Assembly (NCBI RefSeq): GCF_900078705.1
Contig: NZ_FKIF01000002.1
Span: 682,001 to 746,000, forward strand
Length of the DNA stretch: 64,000 nucleotides
Direction: 5' to 3'
DNA from: Bordetella ansorpii
Lineage (GTDB): Bacteria; Pseudomonadota; Gammaproteobacteria; Burkholderiales; Burkholderiaceae_B
The first letter of the stretch is position 1, and every line of letters starts with the position of its first letter. This document shows, piece by piece, positions 7,748 to 16,886 of this stretch. The position numbers were made by a program, and so were the translations under genes. Below the pieces are notes generated by a model. That model worked only from the letters and a program-made list of their open reading frames with translations, was not told the DNA's origin and did no database searches.

Positions 7748-9859
7748 ATGCACCGCAGTCCCCATCGCCTCGGCCTGGCTCTGGCCGTGGCGTTCAGTGC
7801 GCCCCTGGCCGACGCTGGCGCGCAGACAGCCAGCCGCGCCGAAACGGCCGAACAGACCGAGTCCGACGGCCGCCGCGCCACGATGCTGGCTCCCGTCACC
7901 GTGTCGGCCAATCCGCTCGGGCAGGACGCGAACAGCATGGCGCAGCCGGCCCTGGTGCTGGATGCGGCGGAACTGACGGTGCGCCGCCAGGGCACGTTGG
8001 GCGGGACGCTGGATGGGTTGCCCGGCGTGCATGCAGACACTTTCGGCGCGGGCGCGGCGCGCCCGGTGGTCCGTGGCCAGACCGCGCCGCGGGTGAAGGT
8101 GCTGTCCGACGGCAGCGAAGTGATGGACGCCTCGGGCATTTCGCCCGACCATGCCGTCACCGTCGAGCCGCTGCTGGCCGAGCGCATCGAGGTGCTGCGC
8201 GGGCCATCGACGTTGCTGTATGGCGGCGGCGCCATCGGCGGCGTGGTCAACGTGGTCGACCGCAAGATTCCGACCGAAGTGCCGGCCAAGGGCATCGAGG
8301 CGGAAGTCGAGGTGCGTGGCGCCACGGGCACCAAGGAGCGCGCCGGCGCCGCCGGCATCACCGCGGGCAGCGGCGATTTCGCGGTACGGGTCGAGGGCCT
8401 GAAGCGCCGCACCAGCGACTACCGCGTGCCGGACTGGTCGGACAGCAAGGTGCTGGGCTCATACAGCGAATCGTCGCAAGGCTCGGTGGGGATGTCGTGG
8501 ATCCGCCCGCGCGGCTACGTCGGCGTGGCCTTCACCGCGCTGCAGAGCAAGTACGGCCTGCCCGGCCACAACCATGAATACGAGGGTTGCCACCCGCACG
8601 GCTCGCATCTGCACTGCGGCGGCCATGACGACCACGATCATGGTGAAGAGGGCGAGGAGGGCCACGAAGAACACGACCACGAACACGCGCACGGTGAAGA
8701 GCAGGCGCCGTACACCAAGCTGCGCAGCCGCCGCTTCGATCTGCGCGGCGAGTACCTGGACCCGTTCGCCGGATTCGAGAAGGTGCGCTTGCGCGGCGGC
8801 CTGACCGAATACCAGCATGACGAGATCGAGGGCGGCACGGTCGGCACGCGCTTCAAGAACCGTGGCTACGACGCGCGGCTTGAGCTGACGCACAAGCCGT
8901 GGATGGGCCTGCACGGCGTGGCCGGCCTGCAGTCGTCCTACAGCGATTTCCGCGCCGAAGGCGAAGAGGCTTTCCTGCCGCGCAGCAAGACGCGTGGCCT
9001 CGGGCTGTTCGTGCTGGAGGAATACCGCGTGGGCCAATGGCGCTTCGAGGGCGGGGCGCGCCAGGACTGGCAACGCGTCAAACCCGAAGGCGACCTGGCC
9101 GATTCCAACAAGTCGGCGACCTCGCTGTCGGCGGCAGCCATCTGGGACTTCGCGCCGCAATACTCGCTGGCCCTGTCGGTGTCGCGTTCGCAGCGCCTGC
9201 CCTCGGCGCAGGAGCTGTATGCCGATGGCGTGCACCTGGCCACCAACACGTACGAGGTGGGCAATGCCAGCCTGGACAAGGAAACCTCGCGCAACATCGA
9301 CCTGACGCTGCGCAAGCACGCGGGCGACACGACGTTCACCGTCAGCGCCTTCCACAACCGGGTGCGCAACTACATCTACGCCAATACGCTGGACCGCTAT
9401 GAAGACTTCCGCCTGATCGAGTATACGCAGCGCGACGCCGAGTTCGTGGGCGTCGAGGGCGAGGTGCGGCACCGCTTCACCAACGTGCTGTCAGCGGCGG
9501 TGTTCGGCGACTACGTGCGCGGCAAGCTGACCAGCGGCGGCGGCAATCTGCCTCGCATCCCGGCGGCGCGCCTGGGCGTGCGGGCGGATGCACGCTGGCA
9601 GCAATGGTCGGGCGGCGTCGAGTACTACCACGTGTTCCGCCAGGACGACATCGCGTCGTACGAGTCGGACACGCCGGGCTACGACATGGTGAACGCCTCG
9701 CTGGCCTACCGCACCCGCGTGGGCGCGGTGGACTACGAGATCTACCTGCGCGGCAACAACCTGCTGGACAAGCTGGCGTACAACCACGCGTCGTTCATCT
9801 CGCGCGCGGCGCCGCTGGCTGGCCGCAGCGTGCTGCTGGGCGTGCGCGCGACGTACTGA
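7748..9859 (+). CDS. znuD: ZnuD-like TonB-dependent outer membrane zinc receptor
   Basis: 703 residues with a signal peptide, a plug domain (LPGVHADTFG, VEPLLAERIEVLRGPSTLLYGGGAIGGVVNVV) and a 22-strand-type beta-barrel ending in an aromatic residue (RATY). An extracellular loop around residues 275-320 is packed with His, Asp, Glu and two Cys (CHPHGSHLHCGGHDDHDHG), as described for ZnuD zinc capture. Repressed in zinc sufficiency if the Zur site upstream is real. A good GGAAAGAGG ribosome site precedes the ATG. The stop codon directly abuts the convergent xerC stop. Confidence 0.9.
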   Translation: MHRSPHRLGLALAVAFSAPLADAGAQTASRAETAEQTESDGRRATMLAPVTVSANPLGQDANSMAQPALVLDAAELTVRRQGTLGGTLDGLPGVHADTFGAGAARPVVRGQTAPRVKVLSDGSEVMDASGISPDHAVTVEPLLAERIEVLRGPSTLLYGGGAIGGVVNVVDRKIPTEVPAKGIEAEVEVRGATGTKERAGAAGITAGSGDFAVRVEGLKRRTSDYRVPDWSDSKVLGSYSESSQGSVGMSWIRPRGYVGVAFTALQSKYGLPGHNHEYEGCHPHGSHLHCGGHDDHDHGEEGEEGHEEHDHEHAHGEEQAPYTKLRSRRFDLRGEYLDPFAGFEKVRLRGGLTEYQHDEIEGGTVGTRFKNRGYDARLELTHKPWMGLHGVAGLQSSYSDFRAEGEEAFLPRSKTRGLGLFVLEEYRVGQWRFEGGARQDWQRVKPEGDLADSNKSATSLSAAAIWDFAPQYSLALSVSRSQRLPSAQELYADGVHLATNTYEVGNASLDKETSRNIDLTLRKHAGDTTFTVSAFHNRVRNYIYANTLDRYEDFRLIEYTQRDAEFVGVEGEVRHRFTNVLSAAVFGDYVRGKLTSGGGNLPRIPAARLGVRADARWQQWSGGVEYYHVFRQDDIASYESDTPGYDMVNASLAYRTRVGAVDYEIYLRGNNLLDKLAYNHASFISRAAPLAGRSVLLGVRATY

Positions 9860-10828
9860 TCAGGACTTGCGGCCAGCGCGCGGATGCGCCTGGTCGTAGG
9901 CCTTTGCCAAGTGCTGGAAATCCAGCCGGGTGTAGATCTGGGTGGTGGAGATGTTGGCGTGGCCCAGCATCTCCTGCACGGCTCGCAGGTCTTGCGCCGA
10001 TTGCAGGACGTGGCTGGCGAAACTGTGGCGCAGCACGTGCGGATGCACGTGCGCGGGCAGGCCGGCCGCCTGCGCCAGCGCGGCCAGGCGCGCCTGCACG
10101 ACCCGCGGCGAGATCCGCTTGCCGCGCGCGCCTACGAACAGCGCCGCGGCGTCGCCCGGCGTGCCGTCGGCCGCCAGTTGGCTGCGCGCTTCCAGCCACT
10201 TGCGCAATGCGTCCAGCGCGGCGCTGCCGACCGGCACCGCGCGGCGCTTGCCGCCCTTGCCCAGCACGATGACTTCGGACGAGGCCAGGTCGAGCCAGCC
10301 GCTCGATTCATAGCCGGACTCGCGGGTGTATTGCCGATCCAGTCCGGTCAGTTCGGACAGCCGCAAGCCACTGGAATAGAACAGCTCGAACATGGCCGTA
10401 TCGCGGGCCGCCGCGGGGTCGTTCGACGGATGCCTGGCGGCGTGGTCGAGCAGGCCTTGGGCCTGTTCCACCGACAGGGCCTTGGGCAGGCCGCGCGGCG
10501 CCTTGGGCGCGCGTACGCCTGCCGTGGGATTGCCCGGCAGGTCCGCCTGCGGCGCCCACCACTGGTAGAAGCCACGCCAGGCCGCCAGCAGGCGCGCCAG
10601 GCTGCGCGGGCCCAGGCCCTGGGCGTGCAGGCGCGCCACGAACTGGCGGATGTGGCCGTTGGACAGGCGTTCGAGGGGCAGGTTGGCCTGCCGGGCCAGT
10701 TCGGCCAGGCGGCGCAGGTCGCGCGCATAGCCATCCAGCGTGTGGCCGGCATAGCGGCGGTTGGTTTGCAGGTGGCGCAGCCAGGCCTGCATGGGATCGG
10801 CCAGGGGGGCGGACGGTTCGGTCGTCAT
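9860..10828 (-). CDS. xerC: XerC, site-specific tyrosine recombinase
   Basis: Resolves chromosome dimers at dif together with XerD. 322 residues. The N-terminal SAM-like core-binding domain contains RRYAGHTLDGYARDL. The catalytic domain has the Arg in SSGLRLSELTGLD, HVLRHSFASHVL (His-x-x-Arg) and LGHANISTTQIYTR with the nucleophilic Tyr. Assignment to XerC rather than XerD or a phage integrase rests on the dapF-DUF484-xerC gene order known from many proteobacteria. Confidence 0.93.
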   Translation of the reverse strand: MTTEPSAPLADPMQAWLRHLQTNRRYAGHTLDGYARDLRRLAELARQANLPLERLSNGHIRQFVARLHAQGLGPRSLARLLAAWRGFYQWWAPQADLPGNPTAGVRAPKAPRGLPKALSVEQAQGLLDHAARHPSNDPAAARDTAMFELFYSSGLRLSELTGLDRQYTRESGYESSGWLDLASSEVIVLGKGGKRRAVPVGSAALDALRKWLEARSQLAADGTPGDAAALFVGARGKRISPRVVQARLAALAQAAGLPAHVHPHVLRHSFASHVLQSAQDLRAVQEMLGHANISTTQIYTRLDFQHLAKAYDQAHPRAGRKS

Positions 10829-10856
10829 GGGCGGCCCTGGCGTTGCGGTGAAGGCT

Positions 10857-11531
10857 TCAACCGGCCGCTGCGGCCAGCCGGTTCAGGGCTGCCGAGGCCA
10901 GTCGCCCGACGGAGTCGAGAAAAGCCGTGCCCATCTCGGGATCGAAGCGCGCCGGGTCATCGGAGCCCAGCACCAGCAGGCCGACGCTGTCGGCGTCGTC
11001 GGCCGGACGCAGCGCGACCAGCGCCAGCGAACGCGGCTTGGCGGGCAGCCAGGCGGCCGCCTCGAACTCGACGTCATTGCCGCAGTACGGCGTTTTCAGG
11101 CTATCGGAAAAGGTGCGCACGTCCGCGGAGACGTCGCCGGCGTAACCATTGTCCGGCGACAAGCCAGGCAGGTTCCACAGGCGCAGCGCGATGTGGTCGA
11201 AGTCGAATTGCTCGGCCAGGCCCATGGCGATGGCGCCGGGCAGCAGTTGCGCATCGCGCTCGGCCAGCAGCCGTTGGCTCCATTGCGTGACGCGCGTGCC
11301 GATGGATTCGTTGATGGTGGCGTTGCGCATCATCTCGTTGATGCGCCATTCCAGGTCGCGCACGCGCTCGCGCAGTGTGAGGATCTGCCGTTCGCCCAGC
11401 GAGATGGTCTGGGTGCCGTGCGGATGCGGCACGCGCATGGCGGCGAAGACCTCGGGGTGCCGCTCGGGAAATTCGGGGTGTGCGTGCAGGAAATCGGCGA
11501 TGTCCTGCGCGGAGAAGGAAGAGGTGGTCAT
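10857..11531 (-). CDS. DUF484 family protein (GAF-like)
   Basis: 224 residues with the family start FSAQDIADFLHAHPEFPERHPEVF. A short coiled-coil stretch (LGERQILTLRERVRDLEWRI) and a C-terminal GAF-like domain follow. No biochemical function is established. The gene regularly lies between dapF and xerC, as here, with gaps of 10 nt to dapF and 28 nt to xerC, so the three form one operon. Confidence 0.85.
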   Translation of the reverse strand: MTTSSFSAQDIADFLHAHPEFPERHPEVFAAMRVPHPHGTQTISLGERQILTLRERVRDLEWRINEMMRNATINESIGTRVTQWSQRLLAERDAQLLPGAIAMGLAEQFDFDHIALRLWNLPGLSPDNGYAGDVSADVRTFSDSLKTPYCGNDVEFEAAAWLPAKPRSLALVALRPADDADSVGLLVLGSDDPARFDPEMGTAFLDSVGRLASAALNRLAAAAG

Positions 11532-11541
11532 GGGTGCCGGG

Positions 11542-12423
11542 TCAGCGGTTCAGGGCCAGGGAGAAGACCAGCTTGTCGATGTCGATCTGGCCGGCGAAGA
11601 CGGATTCGGCGGGGCCGGTCATGCGCAGTTGGGCGCCGTCCCACGCGACGGTGAGGACGCCGCCACGGGTCTGCACGCGCACCGGGCTGGCCAGCAGGCC
11701 GCGCCGGATGCCGGCGGCCACCGCCGCACAGGCGCCCGTGCCGCAGGCCAGGGTTTCGCCGGCGCCGCGTTCGTACACGCGCAGCCGGATGGCGTGCGTA
11801 TCGATCACCTGCATGAACCCCGCGTTGACGCGCCTGGCAAAGCGCGGATGCGATTCGACCAGCGGGCCGACGATGCCCACGGGGGCGGCGTCGACGTCGT
11901 CGACCACCTGCACCGCGTGCGGATTGGAGATGGCCACCAGCGACAGTTCCACCGTGCCGGATGCGCCCAGATCGAGCGGCCACAGCGTGTCGTCGTGCTG
12001 CTGGCGCGAGGACAGGCCGTCGGTGTCGAAGGGCAGCGCGGGCGGATCGAAGCGGGTGGCGCCCATTTCGACGGTGACCTGCGCGTCGTCGCCTTCGTCC
12101 AGCACGATGACGCCGGTGGCGATCTCGGCGCGCAGCGGGTTGCGGTCGGACAGGCCTTGTTCGTGCACGAAGCGCACGAAGCAGCGCGCGCCGTTGCCGC
12201 AGTGCTCGACCTCGCCGCCGTCGGCGTTGAAGATGCGGTAGCGGAAGTCGGCGTCGGGACGGGTGGCGGGCTCGACCAGCAGGATCTGGTCGGCGCCCAC
12301 GCCGAAATGGCGGTCGGCCAGGGCGCGGGCGCGCTCCGGCGTCATGTCGATGGTTTGACGCACGCCGTCCAGCACGACGAAGTCGTTGCCGGCGCCATGC
12401 ATCTTGGTGAAGTTCCAGATCAT
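11542..12423 (-). CDS. dapF: Diaminopimelate epimerase
   Basis: Interconverts LL- and meso-diaminopimelate for lysine and peptidoglycan synthesis. 293 residues from the start [20 protein letters not shown], which is the conserved N-terminus; an in-frame start 11 codons upstream was rejected. The two catalytic cysteines are visible in CGNGARCF and [10 protein letters not shown]. First gene of a probable dapF-DUF484-xerC operon. Confidence 0.95.
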   Translation of the reverse strand: MIWNFTKMHGAGNDFVVLDGVRQTIDMTPERARALADRHFGVGADQILLVEPATRPDADFRYRIFNADGGEVEHCGNGARCFVRFVHEQGLSDRNPLRAEIATGVIVLDEGDDAQVTVEMGATRFDPPALPFDTDGLSSRQQHDDTLWPLDLGASGTVELSLVAISNPHAVQVVDDVDAAPVGIVGPLVESHPRFARRVNAGFMQVIDTHAIRLRVYERGAGETLACGTGACAAVAAGIRRGLLASPVRVQTRGGVLTVAWDGAQLRMTGPAESVFAGQIDIDKLVFSLALNR

Positions 12424-12472
12424 CGGAGGATTATCGCTCAATCCGGGCAGGCGCAATGCCGCCGGCTGCCGT

Positions 12473-13363
12473 TCAGTACAGCTTGGGTTCGCCTTCGGGG
12501 CGCGTCTTGAAGCGCCGGTGCACCCAATAATATTGGGAGGGGCATTCGCGGACCCAGGACTCGATTTCCCGGTTCAAGCGCGCCGTGGCGTCTTCCAGCG
12601 AGCCTTCGCCCGGAAAATCGGCCAGCGCTGGCAGCACCCGCACCACGTACTTGCCGGTGGCCGGATTCCAGTAGTCGACGATGGGCACGACCGCCGCGTT
12701 CCATTTGCGCGCCAACTGCGCGGTGGCCAGCAGCGTGGCGGCCTGCACGCCGAAGAACGGCACGAAGACCGAGCCTGTGCGGCCGAAGTCCATGTCGGGC
12801 AGGTAGTACACGGGGCGCAACTCGCGCAGGTGGCGGATCAGGTCGCGCACGCCATCCTTGCGGTTGACCAGGAACACTTCGTTGAAACGGGCGCGGCCGT
12901 CGCGCACGATGGCATCGATGGCGGGATCGCGCTGGGGCGTATACATGGTGGCGCCCGAGGGCACCACCATGGTCAGCCGCGTGGCGGCCGCATCCAGCGA
13001 GGTGAAGTGCGGCGCCAGCAGGATGACCGAGCGGCCCCGCGCATGCAGGTCGGCGATCTGCGCATCGCCCTCCAGGGCCACGGTGTCGCGGATGACGGCG
13101 GGGTCGCCGTACCACAGCAGGCCACGGTCGACGATGGATTGGCACAGGGCGCGGAAGTGGTCGCGCAGCCATTGCTCGCGCACCGATTCGGGCTGGTCGG
13201 GAAAGCACAGCCGCAGGTTGCGGCGCACGATGCCGGCGCGCCGGCCCGCCAGGCGCAGCGCGGCCCAGGTCAGCGCCTTGCCCGCGCGCTGGCGGCCAGC
13301 CGGGCTCATGCGGCCGAACCAGCGGAACAGGGCGGTCAGGGCCCAGGTCTTGAAAGCGGTCAT
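12473..13363 (-). CDS. lpxL: LpxL-type lipid A acyltransferase (second of a tandem pair)
   Basis: Inner-membrane acyltransferase of the LpxL/LpxM (HtrB/MsbB) family, 296 residues, adding a secondary acyl chain to lipid A or its precursor. The catalytic H-x4-D motif is HFTSLD in [15 protein letters not shown]; a conserved [16 protein letters not shown] segment ends the protein. It begins 4 nt after the stop of the homologous upstream gene, so the two are co-transcribed. Sequence alone does not show the chain-length or position specificity, so I do not number the paralogues. Confidence 0.88.
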   Translation of the reverse strand: MTAFKTWALTALFRWFGRMSPAGRQRAGKALTWAALRLAGRRAGIVRRNLRLCFPDQPESVREQWLRDHFRALCQSIVDRGLLWYGDPAVIRDTVALEGDAQIADLHARGRSVILLAPHFTSLDAAATRLTMVVPSGATMYTPQRDPAIDAIVRDGRARFNEVFLVNRKDGVRDLIRHLRELRPVYYLPDMDFGRTGSVFVPFFGVQAATLLATAQLARKWNAAVVPIVDYWNPATGKYVVRVLPALADFPGEGSLEDATARLNREIESWVRECPSQYYWVHRRFKTRPEGEPKLY

Positions 13364-13367
13364 GGGA

Positions 13368-14246
13368 TCAGGAGGCCCCGGGCGGCGTGGCGGCGGCCGC
13401 TTGCGCGCCCGGGGCGGGCGGTGCGCCGCGCGGGGTCTTGTAGCGGTTGTAGCCCCACAGGTATTGATGCGGGAAGCGTCGGATCAGTTGCTCCATCATG
13501 CTGTTGAACAGCGCGGCCTGCTCGGCGGGGTCCTGGGGCAGCGGCCCTGGCACGCGCATGTGGTGCACGCGCCAGCCGCGGCCGCCGGGCAGGCGTTCGC
13601 CGGCCGAGAGGATGACGGCCACGCCGGTCTGCGCGGCGAGCTTGCCGGGCAGGGTCATGGTGTAGGCGGGCCGGCCGAAGAACGGCACCCAGACGCCGTC
13701 CCCCACGCCGGGAGCCTGGTCGGGCAGCAGGCCGACGGCCTCGCCGCGCCGCAGCGTGCGCACGAAATCGCGCACGCCCTGCAGGGTGGCGGGCACGGCC
13801 TTGATGCTGGAGGTGTTGCGGGCGGTCTCGAGCACGGGCGCCAGGATGGACTTGCGCGGCGGGCGGAACATGACGGTCAGCGGCAGCAACTGGGCAGTGT
13901 GGCGCGCCACGACGTCGAAGCTGCCCAGATGCGGCGTGAGGAAGAGGATGCCGTGGCCTTCGGCCAGCGCTTCCTGCACGACGTGGTCGTCGTCGGACAC
14001 GACCTGGCGCATGCAGGCGTCGTGCCGGAACCAGACGCGTGGCAGTTCCAGGATCATGGCGCCGATCTCGCCGGCCGCGCGGCGCGCGAAGGCGGCATCG
14101 GGATACCCGGCCTGGGCGGCGTTGGCGCGCAGGCGCGCGCGGTATTTGCCGGGCCAGGCATAGATCAGGCGGCCGACCAGGCGGCCCGCCGCGTGCAGGA
14201 CGGGCAGGGGCAGGGCGGCGGCCAGGCGGACCAGGGAGAGCAGCAT
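13368..14246 (-). CDS. lpxL: LpxL-type lipid A acyltransferase (first of a tandem pair)
   Basis: 292 residues, same family as its downstream neighbour but clearly diverged. It has an N-terminal membrane helix, the catalytic HLGSFD (H-x4-D) in LFLTPHLGSFDVVARH, the conserved LLPDQAPGVGDGVWVPFFG stretch and the C-terminal YLWGYNRYKTPRG. The tail is Ala/Pro-rich. It shares a 285-nt divergent intergenic region with metK. A tandem pair of LpxL paralogues is a known arrangement in Bordetella-like genomes. Which position each acylates is not visible. Confidence 0.88.
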   Translation of the reverse strand: MLLSLVRLAAALPLPVLHAAGRLVGRLIYAWPGKYRARLRANAAQAGYPDAAFARRAAGEIGAMILELPRVWFRHDACMRQVVSDDDHVVQEALAEGHGILFLTPHLGSFDVVARHTAQLLPLTVMFRPPRKSILAPVLETARNTSSIKAVPATLQGVRDFVRTLRRGEAVGLLPDQAPGVGDGVWVPFFGRPAYTMTLPGKLAAQTGVAVILSAGERLPGGRGWRVHHMRVPGPLPQDPAEQAALFNSMMEQLIRRFPHQYLWGYNRYKTPRGAPPAPGAQAAAATPPGAS

Positions 14247-14531
14247 GCGGTGAAAGACGTTTTTGTAACCGGGAGGTCAGGCAGTCGCACGAGCGCGGGT
14301 AAAAAGACGCGCAAGCATGAACCTGTCATTTTCGCCTAAAATGCCCAGCAGTCGCCGAGTTAACCGACAACTTGCGGAGCGACGGCAGGTTCCGCTTCGG
14401 CTGGGCCGGCCAAATCCGCTAAAGCGTCGCGCCCAGATCGATAGTCCTTCGCAGGTTGCGGTCCGGGGTGCAACGCGCCCGTTCAACCTGTGTGAGCGCC
14501 GGTGCGGTACTGGCGCCATGAAGGACTACTT
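14247..14531 (+). other. Long divergent leader between lpxL and metK
   Basis: 285 nt without a gene. It must contain both promoters. Close to metK a short hairpin (GCCGGT/ACTGGC, 14500-14517) sits just before the ribosome binding site AAGGAC. I could not match the region to a SAM riboswitch class or to the SAH riboswitch seen before ahcY. Confidence 0.45.
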
Positions 14532-15695
14532 GTGGCCAATAACGATTTCCTCTTCACCTCCGAATCCGTTTCGGAAGGTCACCCGGACAAGGTCGCCGAC
14601 CAGATCTCCGACTCCATCCTCGACGCCATTTTCGAGCAGGATCCCAACGCCCGCGTGGCGGCCGAAACGCTGTGCAACACCGGTCTGGTGGTGCTGGCCG
14701 GCGAGATCACCACGACCGCCAATGTCGACTATATCCAGGTCGCGCGCGACACGATCCGTCGCATCGGCTACGACAACACCGAGTACGGCATCGACTACAA
14801 GGGTTGCGCCGTGCTGGTCGCCTACGACAAGCAGTCGCCCGACATCGCCCAGGGCGTCGATCGCACGTCCGAGGACTACCTGAACCAGGGCGCCGGCGAC
14901 CAGGGCCTGATGTTCGGCTACGCCTGCGACGAAACCCCCGACCTGATGCCCGCTCCGATCTGGTACTCGCACCGCCTGGTGCAGCGCCAGAGCGAACTGC
15001 GCAAGGACGGCCGCCTGCCGTGGCTGCGCCCGGACGCCAAGTCGCAGGTCACTTTCCGCTATATCGACGGCCGTCCGGCCGAGGTCGACACGGTGGTGCT
15101 GTCCACGCAGCACGCGCCCGAGATCTCGCAGCCCGAGATCCACGAAGCCGTCATCGAGGAAATCATCAAGCCTTGCTTCCCCGACGGCCTGATCACCCCG
15201 AAGACCAAGTTCCTGGTCAACCCGACCGGCCGCTTCGTCATCGGCGGCCCGCAGGGCGATTGCGGCCTGACCGGCCGCAAGATCATCGTCGACACCTACG
15301 GGGGCGCGTGCCCGCACGGCGGCGGCGCGTTCTCGGGCAAGGACCCCTCCAAGGTCGACCGCTCGGCCGCCTACGCCGCCCGCTACGTGGCCAAGAACGT
15401 GGTGGCCGCCGGCCTGGCGCGCCAGTGCCAGGTGCAGGTCAGCTATGCCATCGGCGTGGCCGAACCCATCAACATCACGGTCTACACCGAAGGCACCGGC
15501 GTCATTCCCGACAGCGAGATCGCCAAGCTGGTGCTCGAGCACTTCGACCTGCGTCCGAAGGGCATCGTCAACATGCTGGACCTGCTGCGCCCGATCTACG
15601 CCAAGACCGCGGCCTACGGCCACTTCGGCCGCAGCGAGCCCGAGTTCTCGTGGGAAGCCACGGACAAGGTGCAGGTGCTCAAGCGCGCCGTGTGA
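14532..15695 (+). CDS. metK: S-adenosylmethionine synthetase
   Basis: Makes SAM from methionine and ATP. 387 residues, the usual length. The N-terminus reads [19 protein letters not shown], and the ATP-binding and metal motifs [13 protein letters not shown] and [19 protein letters not shown] are intact. The reading frame opens 30 nt upstream, but the GTG at 14532 is preferred: it follows AAGGACTACTT and gives the conserved N-terminus. A strong terminator follows. SAM made here links to ahcY, metF and mtnN elsewhere in the window. Confidence 0.96.
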   Translation: MANNDFLFTSESVSEGHPDKVADQISDSILDAIFEQDPNARVAAETLCNTGLVVLAGEITTTANVDYIQVARDTIRRIGYDNTEYGIDYKGCAVLVAYDKQSPDIAQGVDRTSEDYLNQGAGDQGLMFGYACDETPDLMPAPIWYSHRLVQRQSELRKDGRLPWLRPDAKSQVTFRYIDGRPAEVDTVVLSTQHAPEISQPEIHEAVIEEIIKPCFPDGLITPKTKFLVNPTGRFVIGGPQGDCGLTGRKIIVDTYGGACPHGGGAFSGKDPSKVDRSAAYAARYVAKNVVAAGLARQCQVQVSYAIGVAEPINITVYTEGTGVIPDSEIAKLVLEHFDLRPKGIVNMLDLLRPIYAKTAAYGHFGRSEPEFSWEATDKVQVLKRAV

Positions 15696-15740
15696 TGCGG
15701 CAAGCCTGAAAAACCTGCCGCGTGGATCCGGTGGGCGATG

Positions 15741-15774
15741 GGGCGAACCTTCGGGTTCGCCCTTTTGTTGTTTT
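15741..15774 (+). terminator. Intrinsic terminator after metK
   Basis: Perfect stem GGGCGAACC/GGTTCGCCC with a TTCG-type loop, followed by TTTTGTTGTTTT. Confidence 0.9.
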
Positions 15775-15820
15775 GCGCTCAGCCGCAAGGGCCTGGAAGT
15801 CCTGCTCTGATCCTGGCGAT

Positions 15821-16741
15821 TCACCACGCCGCGTCGCCCGCTTCGCGGCGCAGGTGTCCGGCCAGCCGTTGCGACAGGAAGTCCACGAAGGCGATGGTCT
15901 TGGCGGGCAGGTTCAGGCGTTCGGGGTACAGCGCGTAGATGTCGGCGGGCGGGGTGGCCCAGTCGGGCAGCACTTCCCGCAACTGGCCGCCGCGCAGATA
16001 CGCGGCCGTCTCCCATTCCGAACGCATCACGATGCCGTGGCCGTCCAGCGCCCATTGCAGGGCGCTCTGGCCATCGTTGGCGCTGAGCGCGCCGCGCGCC
16101 TTCACGGTTTCGCTGCGCTGGCCGGATTGCAGGTGCCAAGTGCCGTAGGCCACGTTGTCTTCGCGGACCACGATGCAGCGATGGCGTGTCAGGTCGGCCG
16201 GTGCACGGGGCTCGCCGTACGTGCGCAGATAGGCCGGCGAAGCGCACAGCAGGCGGCGGTTCGAGGCCAGCTTGCGCGCCGTCAGCCGCGCATCGGGCAT
16301 CTCGCCGAAGCGCACGCCCACGTCATAGCGCTCGTCCAGCAGGTTGATGGGACGGTCCGTCAGCTGCATCTGCACTTCGACCTCCGGATACTGCCGCACG
16401 AAGTCCGACACGGCCGGCACGATGTGCGCGCGGCCGAAGCCGAACGTGGCGTTCAGTCGCAGCAGGCCGCGCGGCTCGGCGCGCGTGCTGGACACGCTGC
16501 GTTCCAGCGCCTCCAGTTCGGCCAGGATGCGGCCGCCGCCCGCCAGATAGATTTCGCCTTCGTGCGTGACGCTGACGCGCCGCGTGGTGCGGTTCAGCAG
16601 GCGCACCCCCAGCCGCCGCTCGAGATTGGCCAGCCGGGTGCTGACCGCGGGGGGCGTCACGCCCAGCTCGCGCGCCGTGGCCGACAGGTTGCCGTGGCGC
16701 ACCAGCAGAGAAAAGAACGCGAGATCGGAGAGGCCGTCCAT
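15821..16741 (-). CDS. LysR-family regulator
   Basis: 306 residues. The N-terminal winged helix-turn-helix reads FFSLLVRHGNLSATARELGVTPPAVSTRLANLE. The C-terminal effector domain (about residues 90-300) is of the DmlR/CrgA-like type (GFGRAHIVPAVSDFVRQYPEVEVQ). It is divergent from a Bug receptor followed by a LeuCD-like pair and a hydrolase, so it probably senses a small carboxylate and controls that operon. The shared 145-nt region is AT-rich and contains a dyad. The ligand is unknown. Confidence 0.85.
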   Translation of the reverse strand: MDGLSDLAFFSLLVRHGNLSATARELGVTPPAVSTRLANLERRLGVRLLNRTTRRVSVTHEGEIYLAGGGRILAELEALERSVSSTRAEPRGLLRLNATFGFGRAHIVPAVSDFVRQYPEVEVQMQLTDRPINLLDERYDVGVRFGEMPDARLTARKLASNRRLLCASPAYLRTYGEPRAPADLTRHRCIVVREDNVAYGTWHLQSGQRSETVKARGALSANDGQSALQWALDGHGIVMRSEWETAAYLRGGQLREVLPDWATPPADIYALYPERLNLPAKTIAFVDFLSQRLAGHLRREAGDAAW

Positions 16742-16775
16742 GCGGAGGATCCTGCAAGCTGATTATTAAATTGAA

Positions 16776-16795
16776 TTGAATAAAGGTTTATTGAA
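16776..16795. promoter_or_regulatory. Putative LysR operator dyad
   Basis: TTGAATAAAGGTTTATTGAA is an imperfect inverted repeat in an AT-rich stretch between the divergent LysR and Bug genes. A -10-like TATACA without a good -35 lies at 16823-16828, consistent with activator dependence. Confidence 0.45.
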
Positions 16796-16886
16796 GCATT
16801 AATTATAAGAATCAAACAGGGATATACACTGCCTTGGACCATTCAAGCCGCCGAAGAACAGGCGGTTCAACCGAGGAGACAAGCGC

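Noticed and set aside
14247-14531. SAH riboswitch before metK
   Set aside because: The GAGCG and CGGC-like pieces near 14377 do not form P1 or the pseudoknot that is clear before ahcY.
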